Origin: a virus | Length of the DNA stretch: 30,244 bases | Direction: 5' to 3' (one strand) | IMG/VR virus record: IMGVR_UViG_3300035698_017805 | Coordinates: 1 to 30,244 of that record | Position numbers and translations under genes: made by a program | Shown: positions 19,088 to 26,400 of the stretch, piece by piece | How the letters are laid out: the number at the start of each line of letters is the position of its first letter | How positions within the stretch are numbered: position 1 is the stretch's first letter | The notes under the pieces: model-generated | The model's input: the letters and a program-made list of their open reading frames with translations, nothing else | What the model was told of the DNA's origin: nothing | Database searches by the model: none

Positions 19088-19470
19088 TTTTTTTCGAAAT
19101 TTTCCTTGGCTTTCAGGTTGACTTCGATAACTTTATCAATGACTGTAACAATGACATCAATAGGAAGTTTAATAAGGTCATCTTTGTGGATATCTGAAAG
19201 TTCTTCAAGGACTTCAGGAAACTGTTTGATAAGGACTGTAGCCATTGTAAAAAGATTTTCAGGCTGGTTGTAATTGTCCCAGGTAACTCCCTGATCGGCA
19301 AGTACTGTGCCATAACCTTTGGCTTTTATTGTGAGGATTGCAATTTGCTCCGCTACGAGAGGGCGGATAAGGACTTGCTGATCTCCAATCATTAGAGGTT
19401 CACCTGGAAAAAGTGCTTCTAAATCAATGGTAATTCTTTGTCTTTGTTTTGGTGCGGGTGTTGTACTCAT
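19003..19470 (-). CDS. Tail assembly chaperone, 'G' part (155 aa)
   Basis: The gene starts at ATG 19470 with an AAGGA site about 10 nt upstream and ends at TAA 19003. It is a small acidic and hydrophobic helical protein (IDLEALFPGEPLMIGDQQV, IKQFPEVLEELSDIHKDDL), in the place between the tail tube and tape measure genes where siphophages encode their tail chaperone. The last 27 residues lie beyond a slippery sequence and are replaced when ribosomes shift. Its role would be to keep the tape measure soluble and load tail tube subunits; this rests on gene order and the frameshift, as the sequence of the family is poorly conserved. The terminator just upstream may set its expression apart from the tail tube gene. 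Confidence 0.85.
   Translation of the reverse strand: MSTTPAPKQRQRITIDLEALFPGEPLMIGDQQVLIRPLVAEQIAILTIKAKGYGTVLADQGVTWDNYNQPENLFTMATVLIKQFPEVLEELSDIHKDDLIKLPIDVIVTVIDKVIEVNLKAKENFEKNSKSLTTLFRPLIDQKAAKQESPQQSKS
19087..19093 (-). promoter_or_regulatory. Programmed -1 ribosomal frameshift site A AAA AAC
   Basis: The minus-strand heptamer A AAA AAC lies in the zero frame as GAA AAA AAC at residues 126-128 of the chaperone. It is a classic X XXY YYZ slippery sequence. After a -1 slip the next codon is CTC, and the frame stays open for 118 codons. A weak stem (GACG pairing with CGTC, 9 nt loop) begins about 13 nt downstream and could stimulate the shift; I see no strong pseudoknot. Confidence 0.88.
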
Positions 19471-19505
19471 AACATTTACATCCTTCTTTTAAGTACTGTG
19501 GTTTA

Positions 19506-19547
19506 AAAAGTGGGTTGGATTTTTTCTTATTCTACCAACCCACTTTT
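19506..19547 (-). terminator. Intrinsic terminator after the tail tube gene
   Basis: A perfect 13-bp stem (AAAAGTGGGTTGG at 19506-19518 with CCAACCCACTTTT at 19535-19547) has a 16-nt loop. On the minus strand it ends in a run of five U residues. It sits between the tail tube stop (19571) and the chaperone start (19470). Because both arms carry A/T runs it could act in both directions. It probably lowers transcription from the abundant tube gene into the chaperone and tape measure genes. Confidence 0.85.
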
Positions 19548-19570
19548 ATTTATATTATATTACATTGACC

Positions 19571-20560
19571 TTACGCCATTCTAATATCCATGTAAGGAGA
19601 ACTTGGATGGTTAGTATCATCTTTCAGGATCTCACCTGCAAATCCCAGAGTAGACCAATCATCACCAATCATTGCAGTATCACCAGATGGAGTTAAAGAA
19701 ACTCTCCATACCTCAAGCTCTTGATCAACACCGGCAGGATTATCAGAAACAAATCGCAGTCTACCTTCAATCTGAGTATTCTTAAACGCCTGGATCTCAT
19801 TGTAGGTAATTGGGGCATAACCGTAAGTTATTGTTATAGCCTCTCCTTCTACGACAGTACCACCAGATAGCATTTTAACTCTACCAATGGTATCATCTTT
19901 CAAGGAAGTCTCAATAACGTAATCTGTTCCTGCAACGAAAACACCTGTACCCTCTACAAGTACAGTAGGAGTACCAGTTGCCAGAACCTCAGCACCAGTT
20001 GCAGAAGCGGCTCCAGAACCATCTGAAGCAAGAACTTCCCCAGTAAATCCTGGAGTAGTCAGAGCAATAGTCAGAGTTCCTGAAGTAGAGTCACCTGTTA
20101 CAGCAAGAACTATACCTGCACCAGTTGCACCAGTTACAGAATCACCTGCGGCAAAAAGAACTGTACCTGTAGCATAAGCAAGAGTGTAAACTGCAAGGTT
20201 TCTGAAAGCAAGATCTAAACGGTTACCAAGATGAGCTACGTGAGCCTCTTCAACAACTGTACCTGCGGTCTGAACAACTTCATTGATGTCTGCAAGAGTG
20301 AGCAAGGCCAAATTTTCTTTGTTGATTTCATCAAGGGTAAAGGAAAGTCCAGGAGTAATCTGTGAGATTATTTCCTTATCTTTCGCTTTCAATCCACCTC
20401 GAGAACTGTAATGCTCAAGTTTTTCAAGAGCAATGTTAAATGTAAATGCGGGTGCATTTCCAAGATCACGTTCACCCTGATATACAGAGCTTACTAATTG
20501 ATCAAAGTAGACAACGCCTTTTCCTAAGGTATAATTGTCTGTGTTTGGGGAATTGGCCAT
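19571..20560 (-). CDS. Major tail tube protein (329 aa)
   Basis: The gene starts at ATG 20560 with GGAGGA upstream and is followed by a strong terminator, as is common for highly expressed virion genes. The N-terminus (NYTLGKGVVYFDQL, then DLGNAPAFTFNIALEKLEHY) and the C-terminal IEGRLRFVSDNPAG to WRVSLTPSGD stretch fit siphophage tail tube proteins that stack as hexamers around the tape measure. Residues about 130-240 are a Gly/Ala/Thr/Val-rich insertion (TGATGAGIVLAVTGDSTSG) that looks like an added beta domain, perhaps exposed on the tail surface. The insertion makes it longer than a typical tube protein of about 200-250 residues. Confidence rests on gene order plus these motifs. Confidence 0.85.
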   Translation of the reverse strand: MANSPNTDNYTLGKGVVYFDQLVSSVYQGERDLGNAPAFTFNIALEKLEHYSSRGGLKAKDKEIISQITPGLSFTLDEINKENLALLTLADINEVVQTAGTVVEEAHVAHLGNRLDLAFRNLAVYTLAYATGTVLFAAGDSVTGATGAGIVLAVTGDSTSGTLTIALTTPGFTGEVLASDGSGAASATGAEVLATGTPTVLVEGTGVFVAGTDYVIETSLKDDTIGRVKMLSGGTVVEGEAITITYGYAPITYNEIQAFKNTQIEGRLRFVSDNPAGVDQELEVWRVSLTPSGDTAMIGDDWSTLGFAGEILKDDTNHPSSPYMDIRMA

Positions 20561-20563
20561 TTT

Positions 20564-21010
20564 TTAAAATCCTCCGTCAAAATAAATTAAGTCCAAAACG
20601 AGCCTCATTCCTAACAATTTAGGAAGCCCGTAACCTGTGGGGCCTTCTGTCCGGTTTTCTCTGATAAAAGTTGTACTGTTAACCAACCGGGGATTGATTA
20701 CCGGAGGATCAGATTCTTTTTCTGTAAAAACCACACTTCGTAATTGTCTATATAGTGCTTTAATATCTATATCTTTTTTTGCAATAATTTCAAGGGTTAC
20801 TTCAAGTGCCCTATGACAAGGGTATCCATGACTATTTCTTGATGTGGACTTTACAATGTAGTCATCGCCCTCATGCATTATAACGCATGGTAAGTTCCTT
20901 TGATTAATGGGACTTGTTGGAGTTCTCCGAAAAGATTTAAGACCTAACGTATCTTGCTTTAACTCGATACGTTCAAAAATCTCAATCAATCCATTTTCTC
21001 GGTCTTCCAT
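20564..21010 (-). CDS. Tail terminator-like protein (148 aa)
   Basis: The ATG overlaps the upstream stop in a TAATG junction; the stop lies 3 nt before the tail tube start. The sequence includes LPCVIMHEGDD, then RALEVTLEIIAKKD and a C-terminal LGMRLVLDLIYFDGGF. The alternation of a short helix with edge beta strands, the size, and the position right before the tail tube gene fit tail terminator proteins (lambda gpU or HK97 gp-like), which cap the tube and join it to the head. There is no enzyme motif. The assignment is by context and overall pattern. Confidence 0.65.
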   Translation of the reverse strand: MEDRENGLIEIFERIELKQDTLGLKSFRRTPTSPINQRNLPCVIMHEGDDYIVKSTSRNSHGYPCHRALEVTLEIIAKKDIDIKALYRQLRSVVFTEKESDPPVINPRLVNSTTFIRENRTEGPTGYGLPKLLGMRLVLDLIYFDGGF

Positions 21011-21465
21011 TATACCCTCTCCATTATTCCATTAGCTATTGATCTGGCTATTTTGGATTGTCTTGATGGTTTGTTAATCAAAACAGGCCCTATAGCACCA
21101 CCTTTTGTTAAAGCTTTACCTGGGTTTAATCCACCTGCCCAAACACGACCATTATAAATATGCAATTTACCTGTTTTCTTTTTCGATCCAGGGTAATACC
21201 AAGGTGCTTCATTTTTATCTGCACCAAATTCCATCCATTCTGCTTTTGGATCATCATTGAATATTCTAATACCAATAGAATTGCTATTTCCGAATTCACT
21301 TTTATCCATTCTCCACCTACTTCGGTAGACTGAAGTATCTACAGGGGAACGGTTTTCAAAATCTTTTTGGAGCAAAGTACCTTCTTTGTGCAAAGCTATT
21401 CTGGCCCCTGTCTGCATTCTAAAAGGCATATCTCTAAGATCTTTTATGATTTCGTCTAAATTCAT
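21010..21465 (-). CDS. HK97 gp10-like neck/tail completion protein (151 aa)
   Basis: Both ends are coupled by TAATG overlaps. Residues about 20-50 (ARIALHKEGTLLQKDF, then RSPVDTSVYRSRWRM) match the HK97 gp10-like pattern of an N-terminal helix followed by 'SPVDTGxYRxSW'. The centre has a Trp/Gly-rich part (APWYYPGSKKKTGKLHIYNG) and the end is basic. Members of this family sit at the neck of siphophages and take part in joining head and tail. Its place between a head-closure candidate and the tail terminator agrees. Confidence 0.75.
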   Translation of the reverse strand: MNLDEIIKDLRDMPFRMQTGARIALHKEGTLLQKDFENRSPVDTSVYRSRWRMDKSEFGNSNSIGIRIFNDDPKAEWMEFGADKNEAPWYYPGSKKKTGKLHIYNGRVWAGGLNPGKALTKGGAIGPVLINKPSRQSKIARSIANGIMERV

Positions 21466-21836
21466 TAAACTTTCCTAAGCAAAAAAGTATACATAACGGT
21501 CATTGGGTCAATATCAAAATCTACAACTGAAAATAGTTTTTCTCCCAAAAGAGTATCTTGTATGAGGATGGTATCACCTGAATTCACCTCTCCAATTATA
21601 TCTACAAATGGAACTAACCCTTTTACATCGGTAGGCTGGATATTTTCAGAAAAAGTTAAAGTTTCAACATCTTTCTGGGTAAATGTTTCTTTTATGATTC
21701 TAATGGAACCACTATCTTCAATGTCTTCCTCAAAACCTGTATCAGTCACAATAGTGTATGATCCGGCTTTTACAGCATCGTTCATAACATTGAAAATAGT
21801 CTCAACACCCGATAAGAATGTATCTCTTAATCCCAT
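21465..21836 (-). CDS. Head-closure/adaptor candidate (123 aa)
   Basis: This small beta-rich protein is coupled by TAATG overlaps to genes on both sides. Visible parts are an N-terminal helix (RDTFLSGVETIFNVMNDAVK), then strands such as SGSIRIIKETF and NSGDTILIQDTLLGEKLFSV, ending VMYTFLLRKV. The order connector, this gene, gp10-like protein, tail terminator is the usual siphophage order, and size and fold pattern suit a head-closure (SPP1 gp16-like) protein that seals the portal exit. No motif proves it. Confidence 0.55.
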   Translation of the reverse strand: MGLRDTFLSGVETIFNVMNDAVKAGSYTIVTDTGFEEDIEDSGSIRIIKETFTQKDVETLTFSENIQPTDVKGLVPFVDIIGEVNSGDTILIQDTLLGEKLFSVVDFDIDPMTVMYTFLLRKV

Positions 21837-22339
21837 TAGGTCCTCATCAATCGAACTATACCCATAGTTCCCTTAGTATAGAAATCAGATAAAATTTTCC
21901 ATATTTTTTCAGGTATTGCTTTTTTGGCGGTGGAATTAGTATCCCCATTGTCAGCTTTAATCATCAAAGAACCTGCTTTTATTTGTTCAATACCTGCAAG
22001 GGGATCCTCTGATGTTCTGTCAGCGGCAATTGAAGATAAAGAAAGTTCATATACAGCTACTTTAACTTCAACAGGAATGGAGTCTTCATCAACAGAATCC
22101 CCATTCTGCCTTACAACACCGGTGGCAGGAAAATGCAATGATTGCTCTGACGATGCTTTTGAACCCTTCCATTTAATATACCAATCTAACATTTGAGTAG
22201 ATGTTATCAAAACTTCATTTTGGTAATCAAATGTGTCCCAAGCTAACGCATGTACACGATCAGAAAAATATGCATTAGCTTCAGCAAGGGTTACATAAGA
22301 ATTGGAGTTTACTCCACCTACAGTAGCATCAAGAGCCAT
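21836..22339 (-). CDS. DnaT-like/gp6-type head-tail connector (167 aa)
   Basis: The gene starts 4 nt after the upstream stop, with AAGGAAT as ribosome site. The N-terminus (GGVNSNSYVTLAEANAYFSD) and the stretch LITSTQMLDWYIKWKGSKA with LHFPATGV are characteristic of a phage family often annotated 'DnaT-like ssDNA-binding protein', in which 'NSYVSLAEADAYF' and 'WKG' recur. In head-tail clusters this family occupies the adaptor position that binds below the portal. I infer an adaptor role here rather than DNA binding. Confidence 0.75.
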   Translation of the reverse strand: MALDATVGGVNSNSYVTLAEANAYFSDRVHALAWDTFDYQNEVLITSTQMLDWYIKWKGSKASSEQSLHFPATGVVRQNGDSVDEDSIPVEVKVAVYELSLSSIAADRTSEDPLAGIEQIKAGSLMIKADNGDTNSTAKKAIPEKIWKILSDFYTKGTMGIVRLMRT

Positions 22340-22343
22340 CTAC

Positions 22344-22634
22344 TTATTCCTTTTTAGATTTTTTCAATTTAATTCTTTTTTTAACTTTAACAGGAGTTTC
22401 AGTTTTTTCTTTAAGTTCCTGAGGTTTCTCTGGTTCTTCTTCCAGTTCTTTCTCAGGTTCTGGTTCTTCTTCCAGTTCTTTCTCAGGTTCTGGTTCTTCT
22501 TCCAGTTCTGGAAGTTTTTCCTCAAGTTCTGGTTCTTCTTCCTGTTTTGTTCTACTCCATCCAGAAGCTAACATGATTGTCAATTGTTCTGAATCACAAT
22601 TAGCTTCCATTCCTTCTTTGTTGTATATCTTCAT
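22344..22634 (-). CDS. Small acidic-repeat protein after the capsid gene (96 aa)
   Basis: It starts at ATG 22634 with AGGAGAT upstream. The first 30 residues (MKIYNKEGMEANCDSEQLTI, then MLASGWSRTK) follow a pattern seen in small phage proteins encoded just after the capsid gene ('YNKDG...ML..GW'). The middle is almost only Glu, Pro and Leu, with a PEPEKELEEE repeat, and the last 20 residues are Lys-rich, giving a strongly dipolar and probably disordered tail. The acidic part is encoded by a 30-bp DNA tandem repeat. Function is unknown; a head-assembly accessory role is a guess from position. Confidence 0.7.
   Translation of the reverse strand: MKIYNKEGMEANCDSEQLTIMLASGWSRTKQEEEPELEEKLPELEEEPEPEKELEEEPEPEKELEEEPEKPQELKEKTETPVKVKKRIKLKKSKKE
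22431..22510. repeat. 30-bp tandem repeat in the acidic-protein gene
   Basis: On the plus strand the unit TCCAGTTCTTTCTCAGGTTC plus TGGTTCTTCT occurs exactly at 22441-22470 and 22471-22500. Partial copies on both sides give about 2.7 copies. The unit length is ten codons, so copy-number change keeps the reading frame. Confidence 0.9.
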
Positions 22635-22674
22635 TTAACCTATCTCCTGTTAAGTGGTTTTAATTAATTACTTC

Positions 22675-23853
22675 TTATGAGGTTGTTTTCCCCTGTGCAA
22701 GAAGTGTCACTCTTCGAGGATCAAGCATGAACGCACCAATGAGTAAATCCATTGATAGAGTGGTCTTTTTGGATGTCATGTCATACCCTTTAACGATACG
22801 GATACTAACACCATTGTTTGAAGCAGTAGCGGCAACTTTGTCATCTGGAAGATCCAGTATTGGAAAAGCCACAGCAAGAGAACGATCATCAAAAATTGCA
22901 CCCTGATAAGTAAGATCATCACCAGCACCAATAACAGTAATAGCGGCATCATCGGCAATGACTTCCATGATAGGATCTACCAGAACTATCTCAGTAGCGG
23001 CAGAGGCATCAGCAATAGTTGTTTTAACAATCAGAGGTCTACGACATCCTGCAACTGTCAATCTATCTCCAGCCTGGAATGGAAGCTCTGTTCCTGCATC
23101 ATAAGTAAGAATGGAAAGACCAATCTTATTCTTAGTTGCCACTGTACTGTTAACAACGGCTGACGCAGTACCAGTGGTATGTGCTGTACTGTTTGTTGGG
23201 AAAGCAATGGACGTATACCAATCCATACCCATAACACGACCCAACTGTGCTTCTTTTAAAGTCTGCTCACCCTGAGATCCACGGGTCTGCGACTGATTAA
23301 ACCAGGTCTGTCCCAAAAGTTTTGCTTCAAGATCAAGATCAATCAATGAAAATCTTCCAGTTGTGCTTAACTGTTGTAGAATGGCATTTTTTCTGGCAAG
23401 AGCCATGTCTGATGCACTACTCATAAGGCTGTCATCACCGGAAGTAGAAACATAAAGACCTGCACCCTGGAGAATTTTTGTTCCAAGATAACTATCTACT
23501 GTTTCCGCAAGACTGTAAGTTGCCGGTTTAATAACCTGTTCGGAAAATGAATCCAAATCAAGTGTAGATTCAGCAGATGTCAAAGCAACAGAAATATCAT
23601 AATGCTTTTCAATTGTCATTGATCTGCTTGCAGTCTGGATGTCCTGAACTGCAATCGCAGTTGTGAACGTATTTACTTCGTACTCACCATGTGTCCTGAA
23701 GGAAACAGTATCACCTACTTTCCATCCATTTGACTTAGTGGTGAATTCGCTCGTTTTGTCTTTTGCACAAAGAGGGCCAATTACTAAAGCATCCTCAAGA
23801 TGTCCTAAGGCCTCTGAAGCGATTACTGAGGGATGTTCCCAAATATTTCCCAT
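22675..23853 (-). CDS. Major capsid protein, P22-coat-like (392 aa)
   Basis: The gene starts at ATG 23853 with AGGAGG 8 nt upstream. The N-terminus (WEHPSVIASEALGHLEDALV, then IGPLCAKDKTSEF) and the motif GWKVGDTVSFRTHGEY match the P22 coat family (PF11651 type), an HK97-fold capsid protein. Other family-like parts are the helix LAETVDSYLGTKIL and a C-terminal LLIGAFMLDPRRVTLLAQ. Residues about 220-300 (beta-rich, LPFQAGDRLTVAG) could correspond to the insertion domain of the P22 coat. It is shorter than the P22 coat (430 residues). The scaffold gene lies directly upstream and no protease gene is seen, which fits a non-cleaved coat. It has its own promoter and a long leader. Confidence 0.88.
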   Translation of the reverse strand: MGNIWEHPSVIASEALGHLEDALVIGPLCAKDKTSEFTTKSNGWKVGDTVSFRTHGEYEVNTFTTAIAVQDIQTASRSMTIEKHYDISVALTSAESTLDLDSFSEQVIKPATYSLAETVDSYLGTKILQGAGLYVSTSGDDSLMSSASDMALARKNAILQQLSTTGRFSLIDLDLEAKLLGQTWFNQSQTRGSQGEQTLKEAQLGRVMGMDWYTSIAFPTNSTAHTTGTASAVVNSTVATKNKIGLSILTYDAGTELPFQAGDRLTVAGCRRPLIVKTTIADASAATEIVLVDPIMEVIADDAAITVIGAGDDLTYQGAIFDDRSLAVAFPILDLPDDKVAATASNNGVSIRIVKGYDMTSKKTTLSMDLLIGAFMLDPRRVTLLAQGKTTS

Positions 23854-23884
23854 TTTTAAAACCTCCTAAAAATAATTAAAATTA

Positions 23885-23951
23885 TCACCGAAAGAAAGGG
23901 TCGGTGACTATATACTACATAAATTGTTCTTATTTTCCGACCCCCTGGGTC
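23885..23951 (-). promoter_or_regulatory. Capsid mRNA leader with competing hairpins
   Basis: Three stems compete. TCACCG (23885-23890) pairs with CGGTGA (23902-23907). GGGTCGG (23898-23904) pairs with CCGACCC (23937-23943), sharing bases 23902-23904 with the first. GACCC (23939-23943) pairs with GGGTC (23947-23951), competing with the second. On the minus strand the first stem is followed by TAATTTTAATTATTTTT and then AGGAGG, so it resembles an attenuator or a hairpin protecting the 5' side of the ribosome site. The stems are read directly; regulation is inferred. Confidence 0.5.
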
Positions 23952-23993
23952 TTCCAAATGGTATTTCCCAGAAACACCTTTATACTTTATACT

Positions 23994-24026
23994 ACCTGTT
24001 CTATTAGACTATATAATAGAACAGGT
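23994..24026. repeat. 13-bp inverted repeat over the capsid promoter start
   Basis: ACCTGTTCTATTA (23994-24006) and TAATAGAACAGGT (24014-24026) form a perfect inverted repeat with a 7-nt centre. It covers the -10 box and the expected start point of the promoter at 24013-24042. It could be an operator for a dimeric regulator. It is not followed by a U run on the minus strand, so I do not call it a terminator of the scaffold transcript. Confidence 0.75.
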
Positions 24027-24042
24027 TTAATCCTTATGTCAA
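24013..24042 (-). promoter_or_regulatory. Sigma70-like promoter for the major capsid gene
   Basis: On the minus strand TTGACA (24042-24037), an 18-bp spacer and TATTAT (24018-24013) make a near-consensus promoter. It starts 10 nt after the scaffold stop codon. Expected start is near 24006, giving a leader of about 150 nt before the capsid ATG. It would boost capsid synthesis over portal and scaffold. Confidence 0.75.
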
Positions 24043-24051
24043 GAGGAAATG

Positions 24052-24807
24052 TTACCCTTTTCTCTTTTTAGCTTTTAATCTTCGGTATTCTTTCTGATTA
24101 CCCGCTTCCGCCGCTTTGGTAATAGCCGCATCAAGATCACTCATATCGGACTCTCCTCTGGCATCTATACCTGCTGAACTGGGCCAATAATGAGGGGCCA
24201 CTTTTTTCAATGATTCTATCCAATTTGTTGGTGTCAGAACTTTATCATCTTCAGTTTTACGTAATTTTCCATCAACATCACGGGCCTCAACAGAAGAATC
24301 TTTAGCCAGGGTGAATACACTGCCACCACGAAGAAGGATGTCAGAAAGAGCTTCAGGACGAACTTTAGATTTCAAAGCCGCATCTCTTAAAGAATCATCA
24401 ATCATTTTAGATTCATACAGTGTTTGAAAAGTATTTCCATTGGCAGAGACTTCTTTCAATGTGGTATTCAATTCAAGTAAAGCGGCCTCATGATCTGACG
24501 TAAGGGTAGAAGTCCTTTTCAGGATGACATCTTCAATTTTCCCATCTTTGATCATCTGAGCTTCTTCATTGGTATCCAGAAAATTTAAAGCATCTCTTGC
24601 CGCATCAGGATCAATGTTATCAAAGTTTTTCAGAGTTTCCGCAATCTTTTTCTTTTCATCCAACAATTCAATATTTTTGTCTTTTAAAGGTTTGACAGCC
24701 TCTTCAATCTTTGCATCAATCCCATCAGTCACAAGTTTCATTTCTGAATTGTAATCTGCTTCTGCCTTTGTTCTTACTGTATCATCTTCAATAAATGTAA
24801 AATCCAT
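24052..24807 (-). CDS. Capsid scaffold protein (251 aa)
   Basis: The gene starts at ATG 24807 behind a GGAGG site and sits between portal and major capsid genes, the standard scaffold position. The N-terminal third is a charged helix likely to form a coiled coil (KIEEAVKPLKDKNIELLDEK, KKIAETLKNF). The middle carries SKVRPEALSDILLRGG and a Trp-containing TPTNWIESLKKVAPHYWPSS, which recall the 'W-x-x-x-L' segment of phage scaffolds. The end is strongly basic (KEYRRLKAKKRKG), like scaffold C-termini that bind the coat. No Ser/His/Asp protease signature is visible, so I do not think it is a fused protease. It would be lost from the procapsid when DNA enters. Confidence 0.8.
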   Translation of the reverse strand: MDFTFIEDDTVRTKAEADYNSEMKLVTDGIDAKIEEAVKPLKDKNIELLDEKKKIAETLKNFDNIDPDAARDALNFLDTNEEAQMIKDGKIEDVILKRTSTLTSDHEAALLELNTTLKEVSANGNTFQTLYESKMIDDSLRDAALKSKVRPEALSDILLRGGSVFTLAKDSSVEARDVDGKLRKTEDDKVLTPTNWIESLKKVAPHYWPSSAGIDARGESDMSDLDAAITKAAEAGNQKEYRRLKAKKRKG

Positions 24808-24852
24808 TTGGTATCCTCCTCAGGAGATGTGTAAAGCCCTCTGGGCCATACG

Positions 24853-26400
24853 TTAGGTTAATTTGTCTTCAAGTCCGCCTTCCTCTTTGGCATTGATCTT
24901 GCTGACAGGTACTGTTTCTTCCTTCACGACTTTTTTCTTATTCCCATTCTCATCCAATTCACCCTCGGGGTTATTTTCAGAGTTTAGTTTATCCATCTCA
25001 GCTTTTTCAGCTAACTTACGTTTCCGATCTTCTGCCAGTAGGGCCATGTAATCTTCAAACCCTATTGTCTGGTCAATAAGTCCAGATGTAACGAGATATC
25101 TATGTACAACGGTCATGGGAATAACTGTTTGACCGTATCCTTCAATAATTTCTTTAAGTACAGATGGATCAGGAATACCCTGAGTCAATGCTGTAGGAGC
25201 ATCAATTTTTACATCATCTTCATTGTACCCAGCCCATTTACACATAAGAATAATGCCTTGTTTAATGGCATTTAAAGCTGATAGGTAAACAGAGTAGATA
25301 GATGCTGATTGAGTTGATTGCCTAATCCTTAATGCTTCAGCCGCTTCAACTCCCTTCCGAGCATCCAAGATAGCTACACCATGACGGATGGCTTCTTCGT
25401 ACAAATCTTTTATATGCTCTTTTACATGGGTTAAAGCCGCTGTGTCTGTCTTGGTATAAAATACTCTTGCTAATTCGTTTGGAATAACCATCATAACAGA
25501 AGATCCTACCACATTAGGCAGTTGATCATCATTTGATGCACCAACTACCACCAAAGTGGGATTGCATGATAGGAATTCTGAGTTTGCGAGATCCGCTTCT
25601 TTTCTGTAAATCTGAATAGAGCAATTGGCTACAGATATCAAAGGTATTGGTTGCATATCAAAACTATTATTAATTGAACCTGCAAGAAATAAAGGAATCT
25701 CTGACATTGTAGATCCCAAGAAAACAGGAGTTACATTTGAATCATTGTAGTTTTGGGAATTTTTAGCAAACAATTTAGAATTGAAAACACCTTTCTCATC
25801 TAAAGATAAAACACGATATACTGTATCCGTGGAATGAGAAAAAATATCTGTTGATTGAGGTCTGGTTTCTTCTAACACACCTAAAATAAGGGACTTTTCA
25901 GTACCCACTACATTGCTTTTCCAATTTATAAAGGATTCAGCTTTATATTGAACAAATCGGAATTCATTGTTTTCTACAATGTCAACTAAAAGGGGAACTC
26001 TACCTGTTTGAAAAATCTCAATAACTACATCAAGAAATAACTGTTGCAATGACCTACCATCTTTGGTGGCTTCTTTTAAAAGGTATTCCAGTTGTTTAGG
26101 TACATTAAATTCAGGTAATTTTGTAACAACAATTCCTAATGCACCAGAAAGAGCATAAGAAGTCACAAGAGGGAAATGAGCCCTTTCTTTATACGAATCA
26201 TAAGCATCTGCATAATCACCTGACATTCCTCCAGGTCGTGGAAGATAAGTTTCCGATTTACCCTTAATGGTATCTTCACCCTCCATACAATCTCTGATCT
26301 TTAGCCAAGATTTTGAATTTTTAGCATACCCAGGATGATGTTCATCCACATTTTCTGAACCAGTAACAGACTGATTTAATTTCCCTTTATCACCATCCAT
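24853..26400 (-). CDS. Portal protein, DUF4055-like (515 aa)
   Basis: The start ATG overlaps the terminase stop in a TAATG junction. The N-terminal region has the order seen in DUF4055 phage portal proteins: Trp-32 in KSWLKIRDCMEG, YLPRPGG at 52-58, Y-x-x-Y-x-x-RA at 67-74, then a hydrophobic SGALGIVVTKLPEF and FQTGRVPLLVDIV. The portal forms the dodecameric ring at one capsid vertex through which DNA is pumped by the terminase. Residues 455-515 are a charged, probably flexible tail (KLAEKAEMDKLNSENNPEGE). It is much shorter than the P22 portal, so the P22-like coat is here paired with a different portal family. Confidence 0.85.
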   Translation of the reverse strand: MDGDKGKLNQSVTGSENVDEHHPGYAKNSKSWLKIRDCMEGEDTIKGKSETYLPRPGGMSGDYADAYDSYKERAHFPLVTSYALSGALGIVVTKLPEFNVPKQLEYLLKEATKDGRSLQQLFLDVVIEIFQTGRVPLLVDIVENNEFRFVQYKAESFINWKSNVVGTEKSLILGVLEETRPQSTDIFSHSTDTVYRVLSLDEKGVFNSKLFAKNSQNYNDSNVTPVFLGSTMSEIPLFLAGSINNSFDMQPIPLISVANCSIQIYRKEADLANSEFLSCNPTLVVVGASNDDQLPNVVGSSVMMVIPNELARVFYTKTDTAALTHVKEHIKDLYEEAIRHGVAILDARKGVEAAEALRIRQSTQSASIYSVYLSALNAIKQGIILMCKWAGYNEDDVKIDAPTALTQGIPDPSVLKEIIEGYGQTVIPMTVVHRYLVTSGLIDQTIGFEDYMALLAEDRKRKLAEKAEMDKLNSENNPEGELDENGNKKKVVKEETVPVSKINAKEEGGLEDKLT

